Assembly (NCBI RefSeq): GCF_030381805.1 | Contig: NZ_JAUDRH010000009.1 | Span: forward strand, 260,503-324,502 | From: Chlorogloeopsis sp. ULAP01 | GTDB taxonomy: Bacteria; Cyanobacteriota; Cyanobacteriia; Cyanobacteriales; Nostocaceae | Reading direction: 5' to 3' | DNA length: 64,000 nucleotides | Shown: piece by piece, positions 8,516 to 16,757 of the stretch | Numbering within the stretch: position 1 is the stretch's first letter | Layout of the letters: each line of letters opens with the position of its first letter | Made by a program: the position numbers and the translations under genes | The notes under the pieces: model-generated | Database searches by the model: none | Seen by the model: only the letters and a program-made list of their open reading frames with translations | What the model was told of the DNA's origin: nothing

Positions 8516-9115
8516 TTAAACTCTAGCTAAGGTAACCTTTTCTGGCTGATCCTGATATTTGCCTTGTCGGGCTTCGTAGCTGATCGCACAAGGTTCGCCT
8601 TCTAAAAATAGTAATTGCACCACACCCTCATTGGCATAGATCCGGCAATCGGCACTAGAAGAATTGGAAAATTCCAAAGTCAAATGACCGCGCCACGCAG
8701 CCTCGGCAGGTGTTAAATTTGCAATAATTCCACAACGAGCGTAAGTACTTTTACCAATACAAATCACCGTTATATTATCTGGCACTTCCAACCTTTCTAA
8801 AGCAACTCCTAATCCATAAGAGTGGGCTGGTAAGATAAAGTAACTGCCATTAGTATCTGTATGTAGTTGAGTTGGTTCGAGATTTTGAGAATTAAAATTT
8901 TTAGGATCGACTACAGTCCCAGGGATATGACGAAAAATGCGAAATTCGTTTGCTGAAAGGCGGATATCGTAGCCATAGGAAGACAAGCCATAGCTAATGA
9001 CAGGATTAATTCCTAAAGCTGTATTTACTTTCACTTGCCGAACTAAATTTGGCTCAAAAGGCAAAATCATGCCTTTTTCAGCCATTTTGGTAATCCATTT
9101 ATCGTTCTTAATCAC
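8516..9115 (-). CDS. dcd: dCTP deaminase
   Basis: Deaminates dCTP to dUTP, feeding dUMP for thymidylate synthesis. The family signature HSYGLGVALERLEVPDN is followed by GKSTYARCGI and the catalytic-region sequence GHLTLEFSNSS; the C-terminal lid ends GKYQDQPEKVTLARV. I start at the GTG at 9115 (V/M-IKNDKWI), because Dcd proteins normally begin MIKND and this gives 199 residues. An ATG at 9160 would add 15 residues not seen in the family. It converges on the ThyX-like gene with 5 bp between the stops. Confidence 0.93.
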   Translation of the reverse strand: MIKNDKWITKMAEKGMILPFEPNLVRQVKVNTALGINPVISYGLSSYGYDIRLSANEFRIFRHIPGTVVDPKNFNSQNLEPTQLHTDTNGSYFILPAHSYGLGVALERLEVPDNITVICIGKSTYARCGIIANLTPAEAAWRGHLTLEFSNSSSADCRIYANEGVVQLLFLEGEPCAISYEARQGKYQDQPEKVTLARV

Positions 9116-9204
9116 TTGCTTGAAATAGAAATTCGTCCAAACCAAATTATCAGAATACACCGAATGTAGCTGATGTGAAAGCAGTAGGATGCATAAAATA
9201 AAAG

Positions 9205-9390
9205 GGACTAGGGACTGGTGATTAGGTACTGGGTATTGGGAATCGAGGATTATCCTGACAGAGACGCTACGCGTAGACGCGCAAGCGGGGATTGGAGACT
9301 GGGTACTGGTGATCGGGTAAGTTTTTCCCCTGCTCCCTGCTCCCTTGCTTTTTCCTAGTCCCTAGTCTCTAGTCCCTAGTCCCTTTTACA
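9205..9390. repeat. Short tandem heptanucleotide repeats with an embedded palindrome
   Basis: Runs of GGGACTGG/GGGTATTGGG-type units on one side and CCCTAGTCTCTAGTCC-type units on the other flank a GACGCTACGCGTAGACGCG palindrome. It fills the gap between dcd and the CobO-like gene and contains no open frame. Confidence 0.75.
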
Positions 9391-9394
9391 TCAC

Positions 9395-9931
9395 CTAAGG
9401 TTGATGGCTGCGGCGAATCTCCGTAATTTGATCTGCTAAATCCAGAATTGATTTAGGCATTTCTGATCCTGTGAAGATAATATCAACATGAGCAGGACGT
9501 TTTGCCAGGAAAGATAAAACTTCTGTTTCGGGAATTAAACCGAAGTTAATCGCCAAGCTTAACTCATCTAATACAACGAGAGAATACTTACCCTCAAAGA
9601 CAACTTCTTGTGTGTATTGCCACAACTTTTGCAAGGCTTGAGCTTCAGTATCCTCGATATCGGGTGTATCAATGCAACGAGGTAAATCACAGCGAATCCA
9701 ATCCAAATTTTGCCCCAACCGAATCGGATTTTCCTGCCCTTGACGAATCCCTCCTTTGAGAAATTGTACTACTAGCACTGATGTACCCTGACCGGCAATT
9801 CTCAGTGCTTGAGCCATAACACTAGTAAAAAAATTACGATGTATACTCGTAAAAACTTGTACGAGTCCCTCAACTGCATATGGCAAGCCAAAGGTTAAAT
9901 TTCCACTTGGAGTTTCTAGCTGGGTAACCAT
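9395..9931 (-). CDS. CobO/BtuR-like protein with degenerate P-loop
   Basis: A 178-residue protein aligning by eye along its length with corrinoid adenosyltransferases of the CobO/BtuR type: GLVQVFTS at the start, VLVVQFLKGG, LVVLDEL in the Walker-B position, and a C-terminal TGSEMPKSILDLADQITEI. The region that should be the GNGKGKTT P-loop reads SIHRNFFTS, so ATP binding in the normal way is unlikely. I recall the same substitution in other cyanobacterial homologs, so this is probably a repurposed clade rather than a sequencing error. Function unknown. Confidence 0.75.
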   Translation of the reverse strand: MVTQLETPSGNLTFGLPYAVEGLVQVFTSIHRNFFTSVMAQALRIAGQGTSVLVVQFLKGGIRQGQENPIRLGQNLDWIRCDLPRCIDTPDIEDTEAQALQKLWQYTQEVVFEGKYSLVVLDELSLAINFGLIPETEVLSFLAKRPAHVDIIFTGSEMPKSILDLADQITEIRRSHQP

Positions 9932-10298
9932 AACATAATGTTTAATAATTTACAAAAACCTAAGTACTATGACTGAGGTATTTTTTGACAAACGTGTTTG
10001 TATGTATAATCAAGCTGTTTTTAGCAGTGTGTAGTTTATCTTGTAATTGCTTTTCTAGTCAAACACTACCTTTGCACCGAAGTCAAGGGTTATTAAGAGA
10101 TGCTCGCTCGCGGTATTTATAAAAATGTTAGTAACAAATAACACACATATTCAGAAGTTGAAATTAAAAGAATAAAGCAGGGATGAAGACTATGATATTG
10201 TGAATATCTTCGTAATTGTCCGGATTGGAAATTTGCTTTTTGTTTTGCAAAACAGAGTTAGACAGTTGTGAAATGGGCAGTATGAGGAGTTAACTGTT
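9932..10298. other. Intergenic, divergent promoter region, no gene seen
   Basis: A gap between two divergent genes. It has a TTGACA at about 9988 and a TATAAT at about 10008, but their spacing (14 bases) is short, so no promoter is claimed. No coding frame or RNA fold stands out. Confidence 0.45.
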
Positions 10299-10847
10299 GT
10301 GAGATTGGTGATTTTGGGAGGTTCAGGAGCAGGAAAAAGTACTCAAGCACAAAGGCTTTGCAATCACTTTGATCTTCCTCTGATTTCCACTGGTGAAATT
10401 TTACGAGAAGCGATCGCTCGCTTGAGCAGTTTGGGTCGAATTGCACGACCATACATAGAAACAGGGGATTTAGTCCCAGACGAAATGATTATTGAATTTA
10501 TCCGGACTCGGCTAAAGTTTGCAGATGCTCACCATGGTTGGGTGTTAGAAGGTTATCCCCGTACTTCCTTTCAAGCGGAGGAATTAGATTTTTTATTGGA
10601 CAGCTTGGGACAACAGTTAACTTGGGCAGTTTATTTACAAGTACCACAAGCCGTGATGGTCACTCGTGCCTTAGGGCGCTCCCTTCCAGACGATCAACCC
10701 GAAATTGTGCAACGTCGCGTTGAGTTATTCTATGATCGCACAATTCCCGTTTTGGAATATTACGATCGCCGTCGTCGTCTATTGACTATTAACGGTGATC
10801 AACCTCCAGAAATAGTGCAGTATAACATTATGAGTTTTCTGTTGTAA
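10299..10847 (+). CDS. Adenylate kinase family nucleotide kinase (short form)
   Basis: A 182-residue P-loop kinase. The Walker A motif is GGSGAGKST at residues 7-15, followed by the NMP-binding sequence LISTGEILREAI and the family signature GWVLEGYPRT. A short lid (GRSLPDDQPEIVQRRVELFYDRT) lacks the zinc-type insertion. It interconverts AMP/ADP/ATP or another NMP. The frame begins with GTG at 10299, with GAGGAG nine bases upstream. It stands alone and may be a second adenylate kinase besides the one in the ribosomal protein operon. Confidence 0.88.
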   Translation: MRLVILGGSGAGKSTQAQRLCNHFDLPLISTGEILREAIARLSSLGRIARPYIETGDLVPDEMIIEFIRTRLKFADAHHGWVLEGYPRTSFQAEELDFLLDSLGQQLTWAVYLQVPQAVMVTRALGRSLPDDQPEIVQRRVELFYDRTIPVLEYYDRRRRLLTINGDQPPEIVQYNIMSFLL

Positions 10848-11189
10848 GTAGAAGGCAGCTAGGCTGGAGGCAGTGGACAGAAGGAAAAACTTATCTTATC
10901 TAGTTTCTGGCGATAAGCATTTTACGTTTAATTATGTCCACTATTTAGAAGCATCCTTTGTGGGTGCTAGAGATGTTCTTATCCCTCTATTTTTGTGGTG
11001 ATTGTATCCAACACAGGACTGTATATTGTATTAAATTCTATTTAACTTGTATTGCCATTTTGCTCCTCACCTCTAATGAAAGTACAAGTAGATAGAAATT
11101 CTTACGTAGTTGTTTAAAAATATCTAAACTGTTAGCTGAAAAGGTAACCTGAAGGCAGTATCACATATCAGAAATTTGAGGCTACCCTA
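10848..11189. other. Intergenic, no gene seen
   Basis: AT-rich DNA with a short repeat-like start (AGGCAGCTAGGCTGGAGGCA). No open frame, RNA or strong hairpin is visible. It probably contains the rph promoter. Confidence 0.45.
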
Positions 11190-11930
11190 ATGGCTTGGCA
11201 GCGTCCAGACAGTCGGCAACCCTACGAACTCCGTCCTGTTAGCTTTGAGCAAAATTTCACTCGCTTTGCTCCCGGTTCTGTTTTGACAATCTGCGGCGAG
11301 ACTAAAGTGCTTTGTACCGTGAGTGTAGCTGAGACAGTTCCTAAGTTTCTTGTTGGTACTGGTAAAGGCTGGCTCACTGCTGAATACCGGATGTTACCAA
11401 GTGCAACTGTACAACGGCAAGAACGGGAATTTTTGAAATTATCTGGACGAACTCAAGAAATTCAACGTTTAATTGGACGTAGCTTGCGAGCAGCAGTAGA
11501 CTTAAATGCACTCGGAGAACGCACGCTAACTGTAGATGCTGATGTTTTGCAAGCAGATGCCGGCACAAGAACAGCAGCGATCACAGGTGGATTTGTGGCG
11601 TTGGCAAATGCAATTTCCAAATTGTTGCAGCAGGGAGTGCTAGAGCGATCGCCTTTGACTGGACAGGTAGCAGCTATTTCCGTAGGCTTATTAGAAGGAG
11701 AGCCGTTTCTAGACTTGAACTACATCGAAGACGTTGCCGCTAGCGTTGATTTCAATGTTGTCATGAATCAGCATTTGGGAATTATTGAAGTTCAGGGAAC
11801 AGCAGAAGAAGGTAGCTTTAGCCGTAACCAGTTGGATCAGTTATTAAATTTCGCTGAAAAAGGAATTCAGCAATTGTTAATAGCTCAACAACAAGCGATC
11901 GCTGATTGGGAGCAATTGTATCGAGGGTGA
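11190..11930 (+). CDS. rph: Ribonuclease PH
   Basis: A 246-residue phosphorolytic 3'-5' exonuclease that trims tRNA 3' ends. The N-terminus RPDSRQPYELRPVSFEQNFT, the GRTQEIQRLIGRSLRA segment (phosphate-binding arginines) and GERTLTVDADVLQADAGTR are standard RNase PH. The length fits the family. It stands alone on the plus strand, followed by repeat DNA. Confidence 0.96.
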   Translation: MAWQRPDSRQPYELRPVSFEQNFTRFAPGSVLTICGETKVLCTVSVAETVPKFLVGTGKGWLTAEYRMLPSATVQRQEREFLKLSGRTQEIQRLIGRSLRAAVDLNALGERTLTVDADVLQADAGTRTAAITGGFVALANAISKLLQQGVLERSPLTGQVAAISVGLLEGEPFLDLNYIEDVAASVDFNVVMNQHLGIIEVQGTAEEGSFSRNQLDQLLNFAEKGIQQLLIAQQQAIADWEQLYRG

Positions 11931-11934
11931 AAGG

Positions 11935-12045
11935 AGGAAGAGGACGCGGGGACACACCAGACACGGGCACAGGGCAAGGGGCATAGGGCATAGAAAAAAT
12001 CCAATTCCCAATTCCCAATGCCCAATCCCCCATTCTCCTTGTCCT
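11935..12045. repeat. Short tandem heptanucleotide repeats
   Basis: Units of the GGGCATAGGGCATAG and CCCAATTCCCAATGCCCAAT type, as at 4635-4760, downstream of rph. Confidence 0.7.
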
Positions 12046-12216
12046 CTTCGCTGAGGTTACTGATGATTTTTATTAAGATTGAGCGATATTGGAGGAATTT
12101 GTCGTACTAGGCTTGAAGAAACGAAATAGTGACATTAAAAGTTTCAAAAGCTAAACAGACAGAAAGTTATAAGTTCGATATTGTAATGCTGTAAGTCACC
12201 GTGTGATGAGAAAGCG

Positions 12217-12948
12217 ATGAATAAAAAGGTTGAAGTTTTACCGGATCAAGGAGCGCTGGTAGCACGAGCGCTAGAATTAATCCTCTCAAAAATTAACCCT
12301 GCTATTGAACAACGGGGAATGTTTACTATTGCCCTAGCTGGTGGCAGCACGCCGAAGCCATTATATGAAGCGATCGCCAAGCTTAATCTTCCTTGGGATC
12401 AGATTCATGTGTTTTGGGGAGATGAGCGCTATGTTCCTGTCGAGCATCCCGATAGTAATGAAGGAATGGCACGCCGTGCATGGTTAGATCAGGTAGAAAT
12501 TCCTGCGGCTAATATTCACTCCATGCCTACTACTGAAAGCGAGCCAGCAATATCTGCGGCGAAACACGAACAACATTTGCAAGAATTTTTTCATTGCTCA
12601 CCTGGTGAGTTTCCCGCTTTGGATGTGATTTTGCTGGGAATGGGGGATGATGCCCACACTGCATCTTTGTTTCCTCATACAGAAGCACTCAAAGTTAGCG
12701 ATCGCTTAGTCACTGTCGGGAACAAAGATGGCAATCCTCGTATCACCTTCACCTATCCGTTTATTAACGCAGCCCATTGCGTTATTTTTTTAGTGGCTGG
12801 TGCCAACAAAAAACCAGCTCTTGCTCAAGTCTTTGCACCGGAGGCAGATAGCTCAACTTATCCATCTCGCTTAATTCAAAACCAAGGAGAACTTTGGTGG
12901 CTTCTAGACGCAGCAGCAGGTAGCGAGCTAAAAAAAGATGAAGGATAA
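12217..12948 (+). CDS. pgl: 6-phosphogluconolactonase
   Basis: A 243-residue enzyme of the oxidative pentose phosphate pathway that hydrolyses 6-phosphogluconolactone. Signature stretches are ALAGGSTPKPLYEAIA near residue 42, HVFWGDERYVPVEHPDSNEG, and LLGMGDDAHTASLFPHTEAL. The length is typical. It stands alone; zwf and opcA are not in the window. Confidence 0.95.
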   Translation: MNKKVEVLPDQGALVARALELILSKINPAIEQRGMFTIALAGGSTPKPLYEAIAKLNLPWDQIHVFWGDERYVPVEHPDSNEGMARRAWLDQVEIPAANIHSMPTTESEPAISAAKHEQHLQEFFHCSPGEFPALDVILLGMGDDAHTASLFPHTEALKVSDRLVTVGNKDGNPRITFTYPFINAAHCVIFLVAGANKKPALAQVFAPEADSSTYPSRLIQNQGELWWLLDAAAGSELKKDEG

Positions 12949-13101
12949 AGCATAAGGTGTAAATTTTTATTTTTTAACCTTCTGCTTACTGCCTACTGCC
13001 TAGCTATCTATAAAACAGTAATTGTTAAAATCAAAAGCTAGAGTTGCCGCTCTGCTTGTCGGCATAATATTACGATGACTTAGAACAAAAGGCTTATCAC
13101 C

Positions 13102-13944
13102 ATGATCGTCTGCCCTAACTGCAATCATCCCAACCCTGATGGCGCTATCCAATGTGAAGCTTGCTATACCCCGTTACCAGCAACTACGAATTGTCCCAGT
13201 TGTGGGGCAACCGTACAGGCAGATGCTTCTTTCTGCGGACAATGTGGTTATCATTTACGCGTAGGTACAGCAACAGCAGTAGCAGCAACCGTTGCACCAG
13301 ACATCCCGGTGGAAGTACAACCCATAATGAACCCCGATCCACTAGTACAGCCGCAACCAATACCAATGAGTGGAACAGCCAGCTATAGTGCTCCTGACTC
13401 TTCAGGCTTACCACCAACAGCAGTGGCAGTTCCCCCAGAGGCTCAATCTTTCGCTGCTGAAGAAACAAGTCCATCTCCACCTCCAACAGCAGCACCAGCA
13501 CCACCACCAGCACCTGAACCTATAGCTGCTGAGGAAGAAAGTCTAGAACCAGCACCACAACCAGAACCATCGTCTCAACCAACCCCAGCACCAGTTGCCA
13601 GAACGCAATTGCAGCAGGTAACAGCACGACTAGTTCATGTCCAAACTGACAGGCAAATTGAATTACCACAAAATCTTTCTGTAATTCATATTGGTAAACC
13701 TAATGATCGCATACCCCCAGATATAGATGTTTCTGGATTTCCCAACTCAGAAATTGTCTCGCGTATTCATTCCGATATTCGTGTCGAGGGAGATGCTTAT
13801 TACATCGAAGATGTAGGTAGCTCCAATGGCACTTACATCAATAATTTACCGCTATTACCAGGAAATCGGCATCGTTTAAGACCAGGCGATCGCATCAGTT
13901 TGGGTAAGGGAGATATGGTAACATTCCTGTTTCAACTCTTTTAA
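13102..13944 (+). CDS. Zinc-ribbon and FHA domain protein
   Basis: A 280-residue protein. Residues 4-21 (CPNC...CEAC) and 31-48 (CPSC...CGQC) are two zinc ribbons. Residues about 60-170 are a low-complexity Pro/Ala/Glu linker. Residues about 175-280 are a forkhead-associated domain with IHIGK, SRIHSDI and SSNGTYIN, i.e. the conserved phosphothreonine-binding Arg/Ser/His and Asn. It probably binds phosphorylated partners of Ser/Thr kinases. The next gene, 40 bp on, is a second FHA protein. Confidence 0.88.
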   Translation: MIVCPNCNHPNPDGAIQCEACYTPLPATTNCPSCGATVQADASFCGQCGYHLRVGTATAVAATVAPDIPVEVQPIMNPDPLVQPQPIPMSGTASYSAPDSSGLPPTAVAVPPEAQSFAAEETSPSPPPTAAPAPPPAPEPIAAEEESLEPAPQPEPSSQPTPAPVARTQLQQVTARLVHVQTDRQIELPQNLSVIHIGKPNDRIPPDIDVSGFPNSEIVSRIHSDIRVEGDAYYIEDVGSSNGTYINNLPLLPGNRHRLRPGDRISLGKGDMVTFLFQLF

Positions 13945-13984
13945 GTAGCGGTTATATTAGGGAGGATTGATACAAGCCACTCAC

Positions 13985-14440
13985 GTGATTACACTTATCC
14001 TCCTACAACCACTGCAATCGATCCCTGCTCAAAATTGGACTTTTGAAGACAACGAACCAGTCATTCGCATCGGGCGATCGGCGGATAACCATGTTGTTTT
14101 ATACAGTGCTGTGGTTTCCCGCCATCATATTGAATTGCGAAGATTGCCCAATGGTTGGGAAGTTGTAAGTTTGGGTGCGAATGGAACTTATTTGGATGGA
14201 GAAGCGATTCGACAAGCGCCGATTACTGATGGAGCAATTCTCCGCCTTGCCCGATCTGGGCCTCAAATTCAAATCCGTATAGGAGTTCCCACAGAGGCGC
14301 ATCTCCCCGATCCTATGTCGCACAATAGCTCACCTTCTGTGATGAATCAGGAATGGGGAGTAGTAAATGGTGAAAATAATTCCCATCATATCTGGGAAGT
14401 TGCTCCCAAGGTCTCTACACAATTGGAATTGCCAGAATAG
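13985..14440 (+). CDS. FHA domain protein
   Basis: A 151-residue, essentially single-domain FHA protein: IRIGRSADNHVVL near residue 24, SRHHIEL, and LGANGTYLDG. The C-terminus is variable. I start at the GTG at 13985 (V/M-ITLILLQPLQS). An upstream TTG at 13967 sits too close to the GGGAGG motif at 13960-13965, although the 19-base spacing to the GTG is long. It is probably co-transcribed with the zinc-ribbon FHA gene. Confidence 0.85.
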   Translation: MITLILLQPLQSIPAQNWTFEDNEPVIRIGRSADNHVVLYSAVVSRHHIELRRLPNGWEVVSLGANGTYLDGEAIRQAPITDGAILRLARSGPQIQIRIGVPTEAHLPDPMSHNSSPSVMNQEWGVVNGENNSHHIWEVAPKVSTQLELPE

Positions 14441-14529
14441 AGTCACTTACCCCTAGAAGCTTTTAGGAGCAGTTAGGATAAATATTAACTGCAATTCCCG
14501 TACAAGGTATTACCTAAGGAACTTGAACC

Positions 14530-15279
14530 ATGAGGGAACCAAGGAAAAATTTTCAACCATTACTTGCCACAGAAGCTCCACCCGAAGTTGAACGCATGGG
14601 GCTGACTTGGTTGATGGCAGCCGCGATCGCGACAGTAGTATTATGGCAAGTTCCTGGCGGAGATTATATTTTATACCCATTCACAATACTGGCAACTTGG
14701 TTTCACGAAATGGCACATGGCATAATGGCAATGCTTTTAGGAGGTGATTTTCGCCAGTTACTGATTTTTCCTAATGGTTCAGGTGTAGCAATTTATAGTT
14801 ATAGTGGTGGGTTTTTTCTGGGTTCAATTGGTCGTGCTTTAGTCGCCGCCGCCGGGCCGATGGGGCCGCCAATTGCAGGTGCTATTTTAATATTGGCTTC
14901 CCGCAGCTTTAAAACAGCTTCTTGGAGTTTGAAAATTTTGGGGGGTTTTTTGGTGCTGTCAACAGCAATTTGGGTGCGATCGCTATTTGGATTGGTGGCA
15001 ATACCCCTGTTAGGTTTAATTATTTTAGGTATTGGTTTCAAAGCGCCTCGTTGGGTACAAGGATTTGCAATTCAATTTTTAGGTGTACAAGCTTGTATAA
15101 GTACCTATCATCAACTCAACTATTTATTTAGCTACAGTGCTGGTTCCTTGGGGCTATCTGATACAGCACAAATTCAGCAGGAATTATTTTTACCTTACTG
15201 GTTTTGGGGAGCATTGATGGCGATCGCATCTGGGTTTTTGCTTGTCCAAAGTTTGCGTATCGCCTATCGTTCAGCGTAA
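14530..15279 (+). CDS. M50-type (site-2 protease-like) membrane metallopeptidase
   Basis: A 249-residue polytopic membrane protein. The zinc motif HEMAH is at residues 59-63, inside the first hydrophobic block, as in M50B-like peptidases (PF13398). It has about six hydrophobic segments and a Gly/Ala-rich GRALVAAAGPMGPP loop. Such proteins cleave membrane-anchored substrates in some bacteria, but this subgroup has no assigned substrate. It follows the two FHA genes at 89 bp on the same strand, so a signalling link is possible but unproven. Confidence 0.85.
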   Translation: MREPRKNFQPLLATEAPPEVERMGLTWLMAAAIATVVLWQVPGGDYILYPFTILATWFHEMAHGIMAMLLGGDFRQLLIFPNGSGVAIYSYSGGFFLGSIGRALVAAAGPMGPPIAGAILILASRSFKTASWSLKILGGFLVLSTAIWVRSLFGLVAIPLLGLIILGIGFKAPRWVQGFAIQFLGVQACISTYHQLNYLFSYSAGSLGLSDTAQIQQELFLPYWFWGALMAIASGFLLVQSLRIAYRSA

Positions 15280-15289
15280 CTTTCAAGAA

Positions 15290-15400
15290 ACAAGGCAGAT
15301 GGCAGAGGGCAGAGAGAAGTTTGTAGGCGCGGAGCGACTTCCCGTAAGGGTGCGGAGGAAACCTCCGATCAAAGCTTCGGAGAGAGCAGGAGGCAGAAGG
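15290..15400. repeat. GC-rich dispersed palindromic repeat mosaic
   Basis: Contains GACTTCCCGTAAGGG and CTCCGATCAAAGCTTCGGAG palindromes and CAGATGGCAGAGGGCAGAG-type tandem units. It is non-coding and belongs to the same mosaic of small GC-rich repeats found at 21.6, 27.1, 32.7, 42.4, 52.6 and 63.8 kb. Confidence 0.6.
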
Positions 15401-15568
15401 TTAAGAGTATCAATTAAAACTTTAGTTCTGGGTTGAAAGCCCAAATTAAGTTAATACTTATACTGAGGCTGCTTGCTGCAAGGTATAAAACATCCTTGTT
15501 ATAATTCCACTCTTTTAAGAGTAGGCTCCCTTCTGCCCTCTACCTCCAGCATAGCTGCCTTCTGAATC

Positions 15569-16558
15569 TCACCGTACTCGCACCCCCAACTTCTCATCCC
15601 AATGTAGTGGCTTTGCAGCTTTTGGTAAAGGAGCCTCTGGAATCTGATTTATCGATACGCCATATTTCCAATTCGGCGGACAAATAGCAATATAGCGGGC
15701 GTAGCCTCCAGTACCGCCTTGGAATTTTGGATAGCCTATTGCCAAGAGCGCCCCTACTTCTGGTACTTGATCTAAATTAGCAACGCCTTCTGCTTGAGCA
15801 TAACCGTTGTGCAGCAGCCAAGCTTCTCCTTCTAGATTGGGTGTAGTATCAGTGTCTAGTGGCTCATGTCCGTGAAATAGAATCTGCCGTTGCAGATGCA
15901 AAAACTTGAGAGCCTCAAGCTTGACGCCAGGAAATTGTTTTCTTTTAGCTAGTTCTGGGTTTGGCCATTCCTTAGACCAATCGGAGCGTACAAATACAAC
16001 TGAGCCACTGGGAATCTTACCATATTTCTTTTCCCACTCTAAGATATCTGCTACGCTCAAGTGATAACCTGGATTTTTATTTACCTTGTCCTGAATTGGA
16101 ATTACTACTAACGGTCGAATTGTATAGGTAGCAGGTAACTCATCAATTGCTGGATAGTTGGCAGCCCAATGGGCAGGTGGATCTAGCTGAGTTCCTAACT
16201 GATCGGTAGATAAATCGTAGTGTGTTGCTTCAAAACCATCTGCTTTATAAGTGTATGGCTTGCCAGTTTTGGGATTAATGCTAGGTGCAAACGTAGACGA
16301 GCCAAACCCCACCCAAACAGGAATTTGTGGAGTAATGGTATGGGTTAAGTCAACATACTTAGCTTGCTGAAGCGATCGCTGATAAACTTGCCACAAACCT
16401 AAATCATTGCTGGGCTGTTTTGCACCTACTGCTGAGGAAATAAAGACGAGCAGTATTGGTAAACAAATAACAGTCAATAAAATTTTGGTGTTGTGTTGGC
16501 TCGCAAATTTCCATAAAAACTGTAGACAATAATTAATAAAACTTAATTTATTGTTCAT
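15569..16558 (-). CDS. Cyclase family protein (kynurenine formamidase-like), exported
   Basis: A 329-residue protein. Residues about 22-46 form a signal peptide or anchor ending near VGAKQ. The rest is the cyclase/formamidase fold (PF04199), with DLTHTITPQIPVW at the start and GTQLDPPAHW, the divergent form of the metal-binding HxGTHxDxPxH motif. The first His position of the motif reads Asp (STDQLGTQ), so metal binding may differ. The substrate is unknown. The N-terminus carries a long polar pre-region before the hydrophobic stretch. Confidence 0.82.
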   Translation of the reverse strand: MNNKLSFINYCLQFLWKFASQHNTKILLTVICLPILLVFISSAVGAKQPSNDLGLWQVYQRSLQQAKYVDLTHTITPQIPVWVGFGSSTFAPSINPKTGKPYTYKADGFEATHYDLSTDQLGTQLDPPAHWAANYPAIDELPATYTIRPLVVIPIQDKVNKNPGYHLSVADILEWEKKYGKIPSGSVVFVRSDWSKEWPNPELAKRKQFPGVKLEALKFLHLQRQILFHGHEPLDTDTTPNLEGEAWLLHNGYAQAEGVANLDQVPEVGALLAIGYPKFQGGTGGYARYIAICPPNWKYGVSINQIPEAPLPKAAKPLHWDEKLGVRVR

Positions 16559-16757
16559 ATTTTTATTAAAAAATATTACATCTAAAATTTTTAATTTGAA
16601 CCAATCTACTATATATTTGCTGAATTATTCCTGAATGATTTATATCATTAATTGTTTATTACGAACTCATCTATTTTTAATCAAACTATCATTTCTAATT
16701 AGGATGCATAACAAATACTTAAGATAGCTAATCAGATTTTTCAGGAAAATATTAATT

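Noticed and set aside
9985..10015. Sigma-70 type promoter TTGACA...TATAAT
   Set aside because: The spacing is only 14 bases and it lies nearly 300 bases from the next start, so it may be chance in AT-rich DNA.
13184..13513. Minus-strand open frame opposite the zinc-ribbon FHA gene
   Set aside because: It mirrors the low-complexity Pro/Ala linker and has no independent support.
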